A stretch of DNA of 17,780 nucleotides from RUG754 sp045545455. Its GTDB lineage: Bacteria > Bacillota > Clostridia > Peptostreptococcales > Anaerovoracaceae. The stretch spans positions 1 through 17,780 of the forward strand of contig JAZQAY010000090.1 in the NCBI GenBank assembly GCA_045545455.1. The letters run 5' to 3'. Numbering within the stretch: position 1 is the stretch's first letter; each line of letters begins with the position of its first letter. This document shows, piece by piece, positions 8,264 through 15,251 of the stretch. The notes beneath the pieces are model-generated. The model saw only the letters and a list, made by a program, of their open reading frames with translations, searched no databases and was not told the DNA's origin. Made by a program: the position numbers and the translations under genes.

Positions 8264-9247
8264 ATGAAAAGGGTTTTTTCGGGTGTTCAGCCCACAGGAA
8301 ACATCCATCTTGGAAATTATCTTGGTGCTCTCAAGCAGTTCGTGGAACTGCAGGAGGATCACGAGTGCATCTACTGCATCGTAGATGAGCACGCCATCAC
8401 CGTGCCTCAGGATCCCAAGGAATTAAAGCAGCACATTCTTGACGTGGCTGCGCTTTATATGGCAGTAGGAGTGGACCCCGAGAAGTCCATAGTATTTGTT
8501 CAGTCATCGGTTTCCGGACATGCGGAACTCGGCTGGATCCTGAACTGCGCATCCAACACCGGAGAACTCTACCGCATGACTCAGTTCAAGTCCAAGTCTC
8601 AGGGAAAGGAATCCGTGGGAACCGGACTCCTCACATACCCCGTGTTGATGGCTGCGGATATTTTGCTCTACGATACGGACGTGGTCCCGGTAGGTAACGA
8701 TCAGAAACAGCACATCGAGCTCACCAGAGATCTGGCGATCCGTGTAAATCACTTCTACGGAAAGGATACTTTCGTGGTTCCCGAGGGAAGATTCATGAAG
8801 GAAGGAGCCAGAATAATGGCTTTGGATGACCCCACCTCGAAGATGTCAAAGTCCGCACAGAACGTGCATAGTCGTATATCGCTATTAGACGATAACAATA
8901 AGATCAAGAAGTCAATCATGAAGGCAACCACGGACTCCGACGGAGTGGTGAGATTCGACGTTGAGAACAAGCCGGGCATCTCCAATCTCCTTACTATCTA
9001 TTCTGTTCTTTCAGGTACGCCCATTGCGGATCTTGAAAAACAGTACGAGGGACATGGCTACGGCGACTTCAAGAAGGATCTGGTGGAGGTCACAGTTGAG
9101 GCGATGACTCCGATCCGCGAGAGATTCAGCGAGATCAGACAGTCCCCTGAACTGATCGAAATTCTGAAGGACGGAGCTGAGAGAGCGGATGCCATCGCTC
9201 AGGTCACCATGAAGAGGGTAAGAAACGCCTTCGGCCTGGGACTGTAA
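8264..9247 (+). CDS. trpS: Tryptophanyl-tRNA synthetase
   Basis: This class I aminoacyl-tRNA synthetase charges tRNA-Trp with tryptophan using ATP. Its 327 residues are typical of the bacterial enzyme. The HIGH-type signature is PTGNIHLGNYLGA (H15-L-G-N18) and the second is KMSKS (193-197) in DDPTSKMSKSAQN. The segment LTYPVLMAADILLYDTDVVPVGNDQKQHIELTRD is typical of TrpRS. The start has AGAGG at 8251-8255, 8 bases upstream. It is a single-gene unit, with its own -10 box in front and a strong terminator behind. It is unrelated in function to its neighbours. Confidence 0.97.
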   Translation: MKRVFSGVQPTGNIHLGNYLGALKQFVELQEDHECIYCIVDEHAITVPQDPKELKQHILDVAALYMAVGVDPEKSIVFVQSSVSGHAELGWILNCASNTGELYRMTQFKSKSQGKESVGTGLLTYPVLMAADILLYDTDVVPVGNDQKQHIELTRDLAIRVNHFYGKDTFVVPEGRFMKEGARIMALDDPTSKMSKSAQNVHSRISLLDDNNKIKKSIMKATTDSDGVVRFDVENKPGISNLLTIYSVLSGTPIADLEKQYEGHGYGDFKKDLVEVTVEAMTPIRERFSEIRQSPELIEILKDGAERADAIAQVTMKRVRNAFGLGL

Positions 9248-9316
9248 ATATTGAAGAACATGCCTGCTGCGACTTCCATGCAGTGAAAAATAATGAATAA
9301 TTGACCTATAATGCTT

Positions 9317-9355
9317 TGCCCCGGCGGGAAACTTCCCGTTCCGGGGCATTTTTTT
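9317..9355 (+). terminator. Strong intrinsic terminator after trpS
   Basis: TGCCCCGG (9317-9324) pairs with CCGGGGCA (9341-9348). An inner stem CGGGA/TCCCG (9325-9329 and 9334-9338) closes a 4-base loop, with TT unpaired at 9339-9340. Seven T residues (9349-9355) follow. This is the best terminator in the window. Confidence 0.93.
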
Positions 9356-9356
9356 C

Positions 9357-9384
9357 TTGATTTATTCATTAAAAAGAATATAAT
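9357..9384 (+). promoter_or_regulatory. Promoter of the P-type ATPase (fez-like) operon
   Basis: TTGATT (9357-9362), a 16-base spacer and TATAAT (9379-9384) form a good vegetative promoter directly after the trpS terminator. The expected start is near 9391, which places the GTTAG-N6-CTAAC dyad on the first transcribed bases, a repressing position. Confidence 0.75.
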
Positions 9385-9394
9385 AAGAAGAGTA

Positions 9395-9410
9395 GTTAGC
9401 GTTAACTAAC
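9395..9410. promoter_or_regulatory. Candidate metalloregulator operator, site 1
   Basis: GTTAG (9395-9399), six bases and CTAAC (9406-9410) form a perfect dyad. The core also reads TAGTTA-N4-TAACTA (9393-9408), a pattern shared with the feoA promoter site. It lies just downstream of the -10 box. The half-sites resemble those of DtxR/IdeR operators, but the spacing differs from the classical DtxR box, so the protein that binds is inferred. Confidence 0.65.
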
Positions 9411-9463
9411 AAAAATTAGCATTAGGAAACCAATGCTGAAAATGGAGTTACAGGAGGATCAAT

Positions 9464-9730
9464 ATGACATTCGGAGGAAAAATAGGCTGGTTTGCAGGAG
9501 GTCTTCTTTTGGGACTGGAAGGTATCAAGCTTCTCACAAGCAAGGATGCGCGCAAGGTGTACACACACACCACAGCTGCTGTCCTTCGCTGCAAGGACGA
9601 AGTGATGAAGGACGTGGAGAAGGTCCAGGAGGGCTGTTCCGATATCCTGGCTGATGCAAAGGAGATCAACGCGAAACGCGAGAAGGAGCAGAAGCCGGTA
9701 TTCGTTGAAAACGCGGCTCAGGAAGCATGA
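9464..9730 (+). CDS. Small hydrophobic-anchor protein, DUF6110-like (possible FezA counterpart)
   Basis: This is an 88-residue protein with a glycine-rich hydrophobic N-terminus (about residues 5-24, GxxxG-like spacing) followed by a charged helical tail with many Lys and Glu. I recognise it as similar to the DUF6110 family that precedes metal ATPases in Clostridia. Its function is not established by sequence. AGGAGG at 9452-9457 sits 6 bases before the ATG. Its stop overlaps the ATPase start (ATGA), so the two are probably translated together and may work together. In ferrosome (fez) clusters a small hydrophobic protein accompanies the ATPase; equating this gene with that one is inference from context. 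Confidence 0.8.
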   Translation: MTFGGKIGWFAGGLLLGLEGIKLLTSKDARKVYTHTTAAVLRCKDEVMKDVEKVQEGCSDILADAKEINAKREKEQKPVFVENAAQEA

Positions 9731-11817
9731 GATTTCAGATAATGCACGAGTCTTCGGGAAGGATACGACTTAAGGCGGACGTTTCCCGGATGAGCCTTGA
9801 GGAGGCAGACCTTCTGGATGCCTGGATACGCGCGCAGGATAACGTAAAGGATGTGACTGTACATGAGAGGACTCAGTGCGTCACGATCTTATACGGCGGC
9901 GACAGGGCTGATCTCATCAGAAGACTCGCAGTCTTCACATATGAAAAGGCCATGGACGAGCTGGAGCCACAGACTCACAGCAGCCGTGCCATGAACAGGG
10001 AATATAAGGAGAAGCTGGTCTTTCAGGTCATAAGGCATTATGCCAAAAGGCTGTTTCTTCCTATGGATATCAGAAGGGTCATAAATACCGTCGCCAACAT
10101 GCCCAGGATAGCGCTGGCAGTCAGGGTTCTCCTTTCCGGAAAACTCACGGTCGACGTGCTGGACGGCGTGGCCATCGGTGCTTCCCTTCTTACGGGAGAC
10201 TTCCAGACGGCAGGCTCCGTAAACTACCTTCTTAAGCTCGGTGAGACCCTGGATGAATGGACCCATAAAAAATCCATAGACGACCTCGCAAGGAGCATGT
10301 CCCTTCAGGTGGATCATATATGGAAACTGGAAGAAAGCGGGGAGAAAGCGCTGGTTCCTTTGGGGAAGGTAGTTCCGGAGGACATGATCGTAGTCCATAC
10401 AGGGCATGTTATACCCCTGGACGGTATAGTGGAGCAGGGAGAGGTCATGATCAACCAGGCGTCTCTTACAGGAGAGAGCGTTCCGGTTGCCAAAAGACCC
10501 GGATCTGCGGTCTATGCAGGAACCGTGGTTGAAGAGGGGAACTGCGTGATACGCGTATCAAAAGCGCTTGGAGAGAACCGTTACGACAGGATCGTGCGAA
10601 TGATAGAGGAATCCGAAAGGCTCAAATCCACGGCCGAAAACAGGGCGACCAACCTGGCAGACGGTCTGGTCCCATGGTGCCTCGGAGGAAGCCTTCTTAC
10701 CTGGATACTTACGGGGAATACAGCCCGTGCGGTCTCCGTTCTTATGGTGGACTTTTCGTGCGCCCTTAAACTTTCCATGCCACTCAGCGTTCTTTCGGCA
10801 ATGAAAGAAGCAGGAAGGCACAAGATCACCGTTAAGGGCGGCAAGTTCATGGAAAAGATCAGCGAGGCTGACACCGTGATCTTCGATAAGACGGGGACCC
10901 TTACAAGAGCGTGCCCCACAGTCGCTGAAGTCGTTACCTTTAACGGCAGTGATGAAAATGAGATGCTGAGGATCGCTGCCTGCCTTGAGGAACATTTTCC
11001 CCATTCGGTGGCGAATGCGGTCGTGAGGGAAGCAAAGCTCAGAAACCTCGATCATGACGAGATGCACAGCGACGTGGAATACGTGGTAGCGCATGGCATC
11101 GCGACCAAAATAGGCGACGAGAGAGCTGTGATCGGAAGCGCACACTTCATATTTGAAGACGAGGGCGTCAAGATTCTGGAGAGAGATCGCGAGAGGTTCG
11201 ACAAGCTGCCTGATTCGGTATCATGGCTCTACCTCGGAATAGGAGGAGTGCTTTCTGCGGCAATAGGGATAGCTGATCCTTTGCGCCCGGAAGCGGTGGA
11301 TGCCATCAGGGCGCTTCACCGTGAAGGTATCGGGAAAGCAGTGATGCTCACAGGAGACAATAAAAAAGTCGCAGCGGTGATCGCTGAAGAACTTGGGATC
11401 GACGACTTCAGAGCAGAGGTGCTTCCAGAGGACAAGGCGGAATATATAAGGAATGAGCAGTCAGAAGGAAGAACGGTCATAATGATCGGAGACGGCATAA
11501 ACGATACACCGGCTCTGTCTTTGGCAGACGTTGGAGTGGCCGTGGGAAGCGGAGCTGTTATCGCAAGGGAAGTTGCGGACGTTACCATAGCGGCGGAAGA
11601 TCTCAATGAGCTTGCCTGGCTCAAGCGCCTAAGTGACGCCCTGATGTCCAGGATAGACAGAAACTACCGCTTCGTCATGGGATTCAACGGTGCTCTGATA
11701 ATCCTCGGCGCGCTTGGCATACTTCCTCCGGCGACGGGAGCGCTTCTTCATAACACATCGACGCTTCTCCTCGGAGCGGACTGCCTGACGGATCTTTTGA
11801 AAGAAGAGAGGAAATAA
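9727..11817 (+). CDS. P1B-type metal-transporting ATPase with Ser-Cys-Ala motif (FezB-like)
   Basis: This 696-residue integral membrane pump moves a transition metal using ATP. Order of parts: a degenerate HMA-like N-domain without CxxC (MRFQIMHESSGRIR, 1-70), membrane helices (about 95-165), actuator TGES (248-251), membrane helices with the metal motif DFSCALKLSMP (342-352), phosphorylation site DKTGT (387-391), EEHFPHSVANAV in place of the usual SEHP, TGDN (542-545), GDGIND (588-593) and two C-terminal helices. The normal CPC is replaced by F-S-C-A. From memory, this SCA motif marks the P1B-6 subgroup, which includes FezB of ferrosomes. With feoA and feoB next door, iron is the likely substrate, by inference. 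Cu, Zn or Cd export is less likely given the motif. Confidence 0.93.
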   Translation: MRFQIMHESSGRIRLKADVSRMSLEEADLLDAWIRAQDNVKDVTVHERTQCVTILYGGDRADLIRRLAVFTYEKAMDELEPQTHSSRAMNREYKEKLVFQVIRHYAKRLFLPMDIRRVINTVANMPRIALAVRVLLSGKLTVDVLDGVAIGASLLTGDFQTAGSVNYLLKLGETLDEWTHKKSIDDLARSMSLQVDHIWKLEESGEKALVPLGKVVPEDMIVVHTGHVIPLDGIVEQGEVMINQASLTGESVPVAKRPGSAVYAGTVVEEGNCVIRVSKALGENRYDRIVRMIEESERLKSTAENRATNLADGLVPWCLGGSLLTWILTGNTARAVSVLMVDFSCALKLSMPLSVLSAMKEAGRHKITVKGGKFMEKISEADTVIFDKTGTLTRACPTVAEVVTFNGSDENEMLRIAACLEEHFPHSVANAVVREAKLRNLDHDEMHSDVEYVVAHGIATKIGDERAVIGSAHFIFEDEGVKILERDRERFDKLPDSVSWLYLGIGGVLSAAIGIADPLRPEAVDAIRALHREGIGKAVMLTGDNKKVAAVIAEELGIDDFRAEVLPEDKAEYIRNEQSEGRTVIMIGDGINDTPALSLADVGVAVGSGAVIAREVADVTIAAEDLNELAWLKRLSDALMSRIDRNYRFVMGFNGALIILGALGILPPATGALLHNTSTLLLGADCLTDLLKEERK

Positions 11818-11818
11818 G

Positions 11819-11899
11819 ATGAAGAATCATAAATTTTTTGCATGGGCTACTGTATTTTGCTTTATAATGACTATGATCACTGGATACAAGAAGCAGTAA
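11819..11899 (+). CDS. 26-residue membrane peptide
   Basis: This short frame begins one base after the ATPase stop and is preceded by GAGAGG (11806-11811) with 7-base spacing. It reads a basic start (MKNHKFFAWA), a single hydrophobic stretch (about residues 6-21) and a polar basic end (GYKKQ). The good ribosome binding site, tight packing and clear membrane-segment design support a real gene. The function is unknown. It could be an accessory subunit of the ATPase, as small peptides are for other P-type pumps; that is inference. Confidence 0.65.
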   Translation: MKNHKFFAWATVFCFIMTMITGYKKQ

Positions 11900-11923
11900 A
11901 ATGTAAATGAAAGAAGGATCATT

Positions 11924-12307
11924 ATGAACACAACTATAATAATCTACATAGTTGCAGCTGTGCTGATCATCTATGGGGTTTACTATACCGTACAGAAATT
12001 CCGCGGCAAGGCCAAGTCCTCATGCTGCGGCACTCCCGAGGTGAAGGCTGTAAGAAAAGTTGACGATACCGATGAGAGTCATTACCCCTTCAGGTACATG
12101 CTCACCGTGGATGGAATGAAGTGCAGCGGCTGCGCGTCAAACGTGGAGAATTCCCTGGATAACATGGAGGGAGTCTGGGCGAAGGTGAGCCTCGGCCGCC
12201 GGGAAGCCAGGGTCCTCGCCAAAAAAGAATACGCAAAGGAAGATTTTGACGAAGCTCTCTCCAAAACATCCTATAAAATCGCTGATTTCAAGGCTTTGAA
12301 CGCCTAA
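11924..12307 (+). CDS. Membrane-anchored HMA-domain metal-binding protein (possible FezC counterpart)
   Basis: This 127-residue protein has an N-terminal membrane helix (residues 4-22), a basic stretch, a CCG element (C34-C35), a linker and an HMA ferredoxin-like domain (about 56-125) with the metal loop GMKCSGC (C67-x-x-C70). The fold binds soft or transition metals and often hands them to P1B ATPases. Because the neighbouring ATPase lacks its own CxxC domain, this protein may supply that function in trans. The ribosome binding site AAGAAGGA (11911-11918) lies 5 bases upstream. It is the last gene of the operon, and the feoA promoter begins 6 bases after its stop. FezC of ferrosome clusters is also described as an HMA-domain protein; equivalence is inferred. 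Confidence 0.88.
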   Translation: MNTTIIIYIVAAVLIIYGVYYTVQKFRGKAKSSCCGTPEVKAVRKVDDTDESHYPFRYMLTVDGMKCSGCASNVENSLDNMEGVWAKVSLGRREARVLAKKEYAKEDFDEALSKTSYKIADFKALNA

Positions 12308-12313
12308 AAGTCC

Positions 12314-12342
12314 TTGACATTCCCATGGCGGTTAGTTATAAT
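12314..12342 (+). promoter_or_regulatory. Consensus promoter of feoA
   Basis: TTGACA (12314-12319), a 17-base spacer and TATAAT (12337-12342) match the sigma-A consensus at all twelve positions. Such a strong promoter normally needs control, and the -10 box lies inside a dyad (site 2a) with a second dyad (site 2b) just downstream. Confidence 0.88.
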
Positions 12343-12346
12343 TAAC
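12331..12346. promoter_or_regulatory. Candidate metalloregulator operator, site 2a
   Basis: GTTAG (12331-12335), six bases and TTAAC (12342-12346) match the other sites with one changed base. The same stretch reads TAGTTA-TAAT-TAACTA (12333-12348), identical in its arms to site 1. It covers the -10 box of the feoA promoter, so occupancy should block RNA polymerase. Confidence 0.65.
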
Positions 12347-12350
12347 TACG

Positions 12351-12366
12351 GTTAGGATTCGCTAAC
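12351..12366. promoter_or_regulatory. Candidate metalloregulator operator, site 2b
   Basis: GTTAG (12351-12355), GATTCG and CTAAC (12362-12366) form a perfect dyad with the 6-base spacing of sites 1 and 3. Its centre is 20 bases from that of site 2a, about two helical turns, so two dimers could bind the same face. Confidence 0.65.
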
Positions 12367-12398
12367 TGTCAGATCCTTCATAAAAAGGAGGTAAGATT

Positions 12399-12707
12399 AT
12401 GGAGAATGTATTAAAGATGGGACTGTTTTCAAAGAAAGAAAAAACTGAGGAGTATTCAGAGCTTCAGCAGAAGAATATCGCTGAAGGCAAACTCGATCTT
12501 CTTAGAGGAGAGCCCGGAGTAACATATACTATCAAGGAAATCAACACAGACGACGAGGAAATGAACAAGTTCCTTTTCAGACTCGGATGCTACACCGGAG
12601 AGAAGATCACCATGATCTCCAAGAAAAAGAAGAACTGTATCGTGGTCATCAAGGACGGAAGATACGGTCTGGACAACCAGCTTGCCGAAGCCATCATCGT
12701 GGAATAA
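12399..12707 (+). CDS. feoA: FeoA family protein of the ferrous iron uptake system
   Basis: FeoA is a small cytoplasmic SH3-like protein needed for full activity of the FeoB iron permease. This one has 102 residues. The FeoA fold covers about residues 35-102, from TYTIKEINTDDEEMNKFLFRL through GEKITMI to the C-terminal QLAEAIIVE. A basic N-terminal extension of about 30 residues (GLFSKKEKTEEYSEL) is longer than in minimal FeoA proteins. The start has AAGGAGG (12385-12391), 7 bases upstream; Met7 is a less likely alternative. It has its own consensus promoter and is separated from feoB by a hairpin and a further operator, so feoA and feoB can be controlled independently. Confidence 0.92.
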   Translation: MENVLKMGLFSKKEKTEEYSELQQKNIAEGKLDLLRGEPGVTYTIKEINTDDEEMNKFLFRLGCYTGEKITMISKKKKNCIVVIKDGRYGLDNQLAEAIIVE

Positions 12708-12714
12708 AGAACAG

Positions 12715-12748
12715 GCGCTTTTGGGAGACCTAAAGCGCTTAGATTTTC
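12715..12748 (+). terminator. Possible weak terminator after feoA
   Basis: GCGCTTT (12715-12721) pairs with AAAGCGC (12732-12738), and GG/CC can pair inside the loop. The downstream tract TTAGATTTTC is only partly T-rich, so this may be a weak terminator or an mRNA-stabilising hairpin that allows some read-through into feoB. Confidence 0.45.
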
Positions 12749-12755
12749 ATTATAG

Positions 12756-12771
12756 GTTAGCACAAACTAAC
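12756..12771. promoter_or_regulatory. Candidate metalloregulator operator, site 3 (feoB)
   Basis: GTTAG (12756-12760), CACAAA and CTAAC (12767-12771) form a perfect dyad of the same type as sites 1 and 2b. A lone CTAAC half-site follows at 12787-12791. No clear -35/-10 pair is visible nearby, but the operator suggests feoB has its own regulated promoter here, with a leader of about 100 bases containing a small CGCC-GAAA-GGCG hairpin (12823-12834). Confidence 0.6.
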
Positions 12772-12877
12772 TAAAATCAGTCCAGACTAACTCAAAAGGA
12801 ATATATCAGATAAGGTCAAAACCGCCGAAAGGCGTTAAAAACAGTTAATTAAAGTTTTTATAAAAGGAGTTATATTT

Positions 12878-14890
12878 ATGAGAATTGCATTTGCCGGCAA
12901 CCCGAACAGCGGCAAGACAACAATGTTCAATGCCCTTACAGGCATGAGCGAGAGGGTAGGTAACTGGGCCGGAGTTACCGTAGGCAAGAAAGAAGGCCCC
13001 CTTAAGGAAGAGTTCAGAGGATCCACTGAGATAACTGCAGTAGACCTTCCCGGTGCTTATTCCATGTCACCGTTCACACCGGAAGAATCAATCACTTCCG
13101 AGTTCGTCCGCGAGGAACATCCGGACGCCATCGTTAACATCGTAGACGCTACGAACCTTTCCAGATCACTGTTCTTTACCACTCAGCTCCTGGAGCTGGG
13201 CATCCCCGTCGTAGTCGCACTCAACAAGAGCGACGTAAACGCCAAGGAAGGAACAGAGATCGACGTTGACAAACTCAGCGCCAAGCTCAACTGCCCTGTT
13301 ATCAAGACGGTTTCCACCAACGCCAAGCACAGCGACCTCAAGGAAGTCATCGAGAAGGCAGTTTCCCTCGAGGGAACCATCCAGAAGGCACCTTACCTTC
13401 AGGCCGAGATCGACCTTCACGACAAGAACGCAGTAGACGCTGAGGACCGCAAAAGATTCGATTTCGTAAACAGGATCGTATCCGAAGTAGAAGTCAGAAA
13501 GACTCTTTCTTCAGAAGAGACTTCAACCGATAAGCTGGACAGCGTTCTTACCAATCCCATCATCGGTATCCTTATCTTTGCAGCTGTAATGTACTGCGTA
13601 TTCTGGATCTCCCAGACCTGGGCAGGCCCCGGAGTTGCAGACTGGCTGGTTGGCTGGATCGAGACCTTCCAGGGTTGGGTAGCTGACAAGCTTGCAGACA
13701 GCCCGGCAATCGTATCCGCCATCATCGCAGACGGTATCGTAGGAGGCGTCGGAGCTGTAGTAGGCTTCCTTCCTCTGGTAATGATCATGTACTTCCTGCT
13801 TGCACTCCTCGAGGACTGCGGCTATATGGCGAGAGTTTCCGCCGTTATGGACCCCATCTTCAAGCGTGTAGGTTTGTCCGGTAAAGCCATCATTCCCATC
13901 ATCATCGGAACAGGCTGCGGAATCCCCGCTATCATGGCCTGCCGTACCATCCGTGACGAGAGAGAAAGACGTGCATCAGCAATGCTCACCACCTTCATTC
14001 CCTGCGGAGCCAAGATCCCCGTTATCGCACTTTTCGCAGGAGCATTCTTTGCAGGAGCAGGCTGGGTAAGCACAGTATCCTACTTCCTCGGAATCGTTCT
14101 TATTTTCCTGGGAGCACTTCTCGTTAAGGCTGTCACCGGATACAAATACAGAAAATCCTTCTTCATCATTGAACTTCCCAAGTGGAAGGCACCGAGCCTT
14201 AAGCGTGCATTCCTTTCAATGATGGAGCGTGCAAAGGCATATATCATCAAGGCTGCTACCATCATCCTGGTATGCAATTGCGTAGTACAGGTAATGCAGA
14301 CATTCAACTGGCACTTCGAAGTCGTTGAAGAGGGCATGGAAGACACATCCATCCTTGCATCCCTTGCATCACCTTTCGCAATTCTCCTCATCCCTCTCGG
14401 ATTCGGCGTATGGCAGCTTGCAGCTGCAGCTATCACCGGCTTCATCGCAAAGGAGAACGTAGTAGGAACACTCGCTACAGTTTACGGACTTCAGGCATTC
14501 ATCGATACAGAAGAGCTCGAGATGACAGGCGACGGAAACGTAGTAGCAGCAACCATGGGACTTACATCAGTTGCAGCTCTCGCTTACCTCTTCTTCAACC
14601 TCTACACACCTCCTTGCTTCGCAGCAATCGGTGCTATGAACTCTGAGATGAAGAGCAAAGGCTGGCTGTGGAGCGCTATCGGCCTTCAGCTTTGCACAGG
14701 TTACACCGTAGCCTTCCTGGTATATCAGATCGGAACACTGATCGTAGAAGGACATCTTGGAACTGCTTTCCTTCCCGGTCTCATCGCGATCGCAGTTATG
14801 GCAGTTTGCATCGTACTCATCGGAAAGAAGATGAGAGCAAGCTTCGATCATCAGTATGAGCTTCACCAGGCAGCCAAGGCTAACGCATAA
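12878..14890 (+). CDS. feoB: FeoB ferrous iron permease
   Basis: FeoB is the inner-membrane Fe(II) importer with an N-terminal G-protein domain. The 670 residues are typical. G1 is GNPNSGKT (7-14), followed by the switch RVGNWAGVTV, G3 DLPG (56-59) and G4 NKSD (116-119). After a helical spacer (about 165-220), the membrane part (about 225-655) carries the conserved Gate-type segments IIIGTGCGIPAIMACRTI and FIPCGAKIPVIALF, plus YTPPCFAAIGAM near the C-terminus. AAGGAG at 12864-12869 is well placed. It follows feoA but has its own operator. A 12-bp hairpin follows. It probably fills the iron pool handled by the upstream ATPase cluster. Confidence 0.97.
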   Translation: MRIAFAGNPNSGKTTMFNALTGMSERVGNWAGVTVGKKEGPLKEEFRGSTEITAVDLPGAYSMSPFTPEESITSEFVREEHPDAIVNIVDATNLSRSLFFTTQLLELGIPVVVALNKSDVNAKEGTEIDVDKLSAKLNCPVIKTVSTNAKHSDLKEVIEKAVSLEGTIQKAPYLQAEIDLHDKNAVDAEDRKRFDFVNRIVSEVEVRKTLSSEETSTDKLDSVLTNPIIGILIFAAVMYCVFWISQTWAGPGVADWLVGWIETFQGWVADKLADSPAIVSAIIADGIVGGVGAVVGFLPLVMIMYFLLALLEDCGYMARVSAVMDPIFKRVGLSGKAIIPIIIGTGCGIPAIMACRTIRDERERRASAMLTTFIPCGAKIPVIALFAGAFFAGAGWVSTVSYFLGIVLIFLGALLVKAVTGYKYRKSFFIIELPKWKAPSLKRAFLSMMERAKAYIIKAATIILVCNCVVQVMQTFNWHFEVVEEGMEDTSILASLASPFAILLIPLGFGVWQLAAAAITGFIAKENVVGTLATVYGLQAFIDTEELEMTGDGNVVAATMGLTSVAALAYLFFNLYTPPCFAAIGAMNSEMKSKGWLWSAIGLQLCTGYTVAFLVYQIGTLIVEGHLGTAFLPGLIAIAVMAVCIVLIGKKMRASFDHQYELHQAAKANA

Positions 14891-14929
14891 TAGCGTGTCC
14901 ATAAAGATAAGTGTTTAAAGTGTTTGATG

Positions 14930-14962
14930 ATTCCCGCAAAAAATGTTTTGCGGGAATTGTTC
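14930..14962 (+). terminator. Hairpin terminator after feoB
   Basis: ATTCCCGCAAAA (14930-14941) and TTTTGCGGGAAT (14946-14957) form a perfect 12-bp stem with the loop AATG. The tail TGTTCT is only partly T-rich, so termination may be partial. The right arm also contains a possible -35 element of the next promoter. Confidence 0.7.
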
Positions 14963-14975
14963 TATGGTATATAAT
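14948..14975 (+). promoter_or_regulatory. Possible promoter for the Cys-rich protein and metal sensor
   Basis: TATAAT (14970-14975) is a perfect -10 box. TTGCGG (14948-14953), 16 bases upstream, is a weak -35 inside the terminator stem. Transcription would start near 14982, about 30 bases before the next start codon. Confidence 0.5.
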
Positions 14976-15011
14976 AAGCGTACGAAAACCCAACGGAAAG
15001 GAGATGATCAC

Positions 15012-15212
15012 ATGGGCGGTAGTTTGAATATGGCAACGGTAATCGGCGTGATCGCTATAGTGGTCATACTGTTTCTGGCCATAAGATATATAGTCCGTGA
15101 GAAGAAAAAGGGCGTCCACTGCATAGGATGCCCTATGGCGGGATCATGCACCAAGGCCTATAAGGAGATGGAGGCCGACATGAGAGAGTGCCTTCATAAG
15201 CACGCGGAATAA
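15012..15212 (+). CDS. FeoB-associated Cys-rich membrane protein
   Basis: This is a 66-residue membrane protein with one helix (about residues 7-28), a basic stop-transfer stretch (REKKKG) and a cytoplasmic Cys cluster C37-x-x-C40 with C46 and C60. Its layout matches the FeoB-associated Cys-rich membrane protein family found next to feoB in Bacillota, which may receive iron or support FeoB. I chose the ATG at 15012 because GGAAAGGAG (14995-15003) lies 8 bases upstream; an in-frame ATG at 14943 falls in the terminator hairpin, before the promoter. The metal-sensor gene follows after 39 bases with no terminator, so the two probably share a transcript. Confidence 0.88.
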   Translation: MGGSLNMATVIGVIAIVVILFLAIRYIVREKKKGVHCIGCPMAGSCTKAYKEMEADMRECLHKHAE

Positions 15213-15251
15213 AAGATAATAAAAGATAAGGCAGTTAATTACGAGGATGAA

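Noticed and set aside
9307..9312. TATAAT just before the trpS terminator as a promoter
   Set aside because: No -35 element is found at the right distance, and transcription would enter the terminator at once.
10558..11145. Long minus-strand open frame (195 codons) opposite the P-type ATPase
   Set aside because: The plus strand here encodes an intact ATPase with all catalytic motifs; the reverse frame has no recognisable domain and is a codon-bias shadow.
12331..12348. Fur box at the feoA promoter
   Set aside because: The AT-rich dyad could pass as a degenerate Fur site, but the related sites at 9395, 12351 and 12756 share GTTAG-N6-CTAAC and do not fit the Fur consensus.
14943..15011. Upstream ATG extending the Cys-rich membrane protein by 23 residues
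   Set aside because: It lies in the feoB terminator hairpin and before the predicted promoter, while the ATG at 15012 has a strong ribosome binding site.
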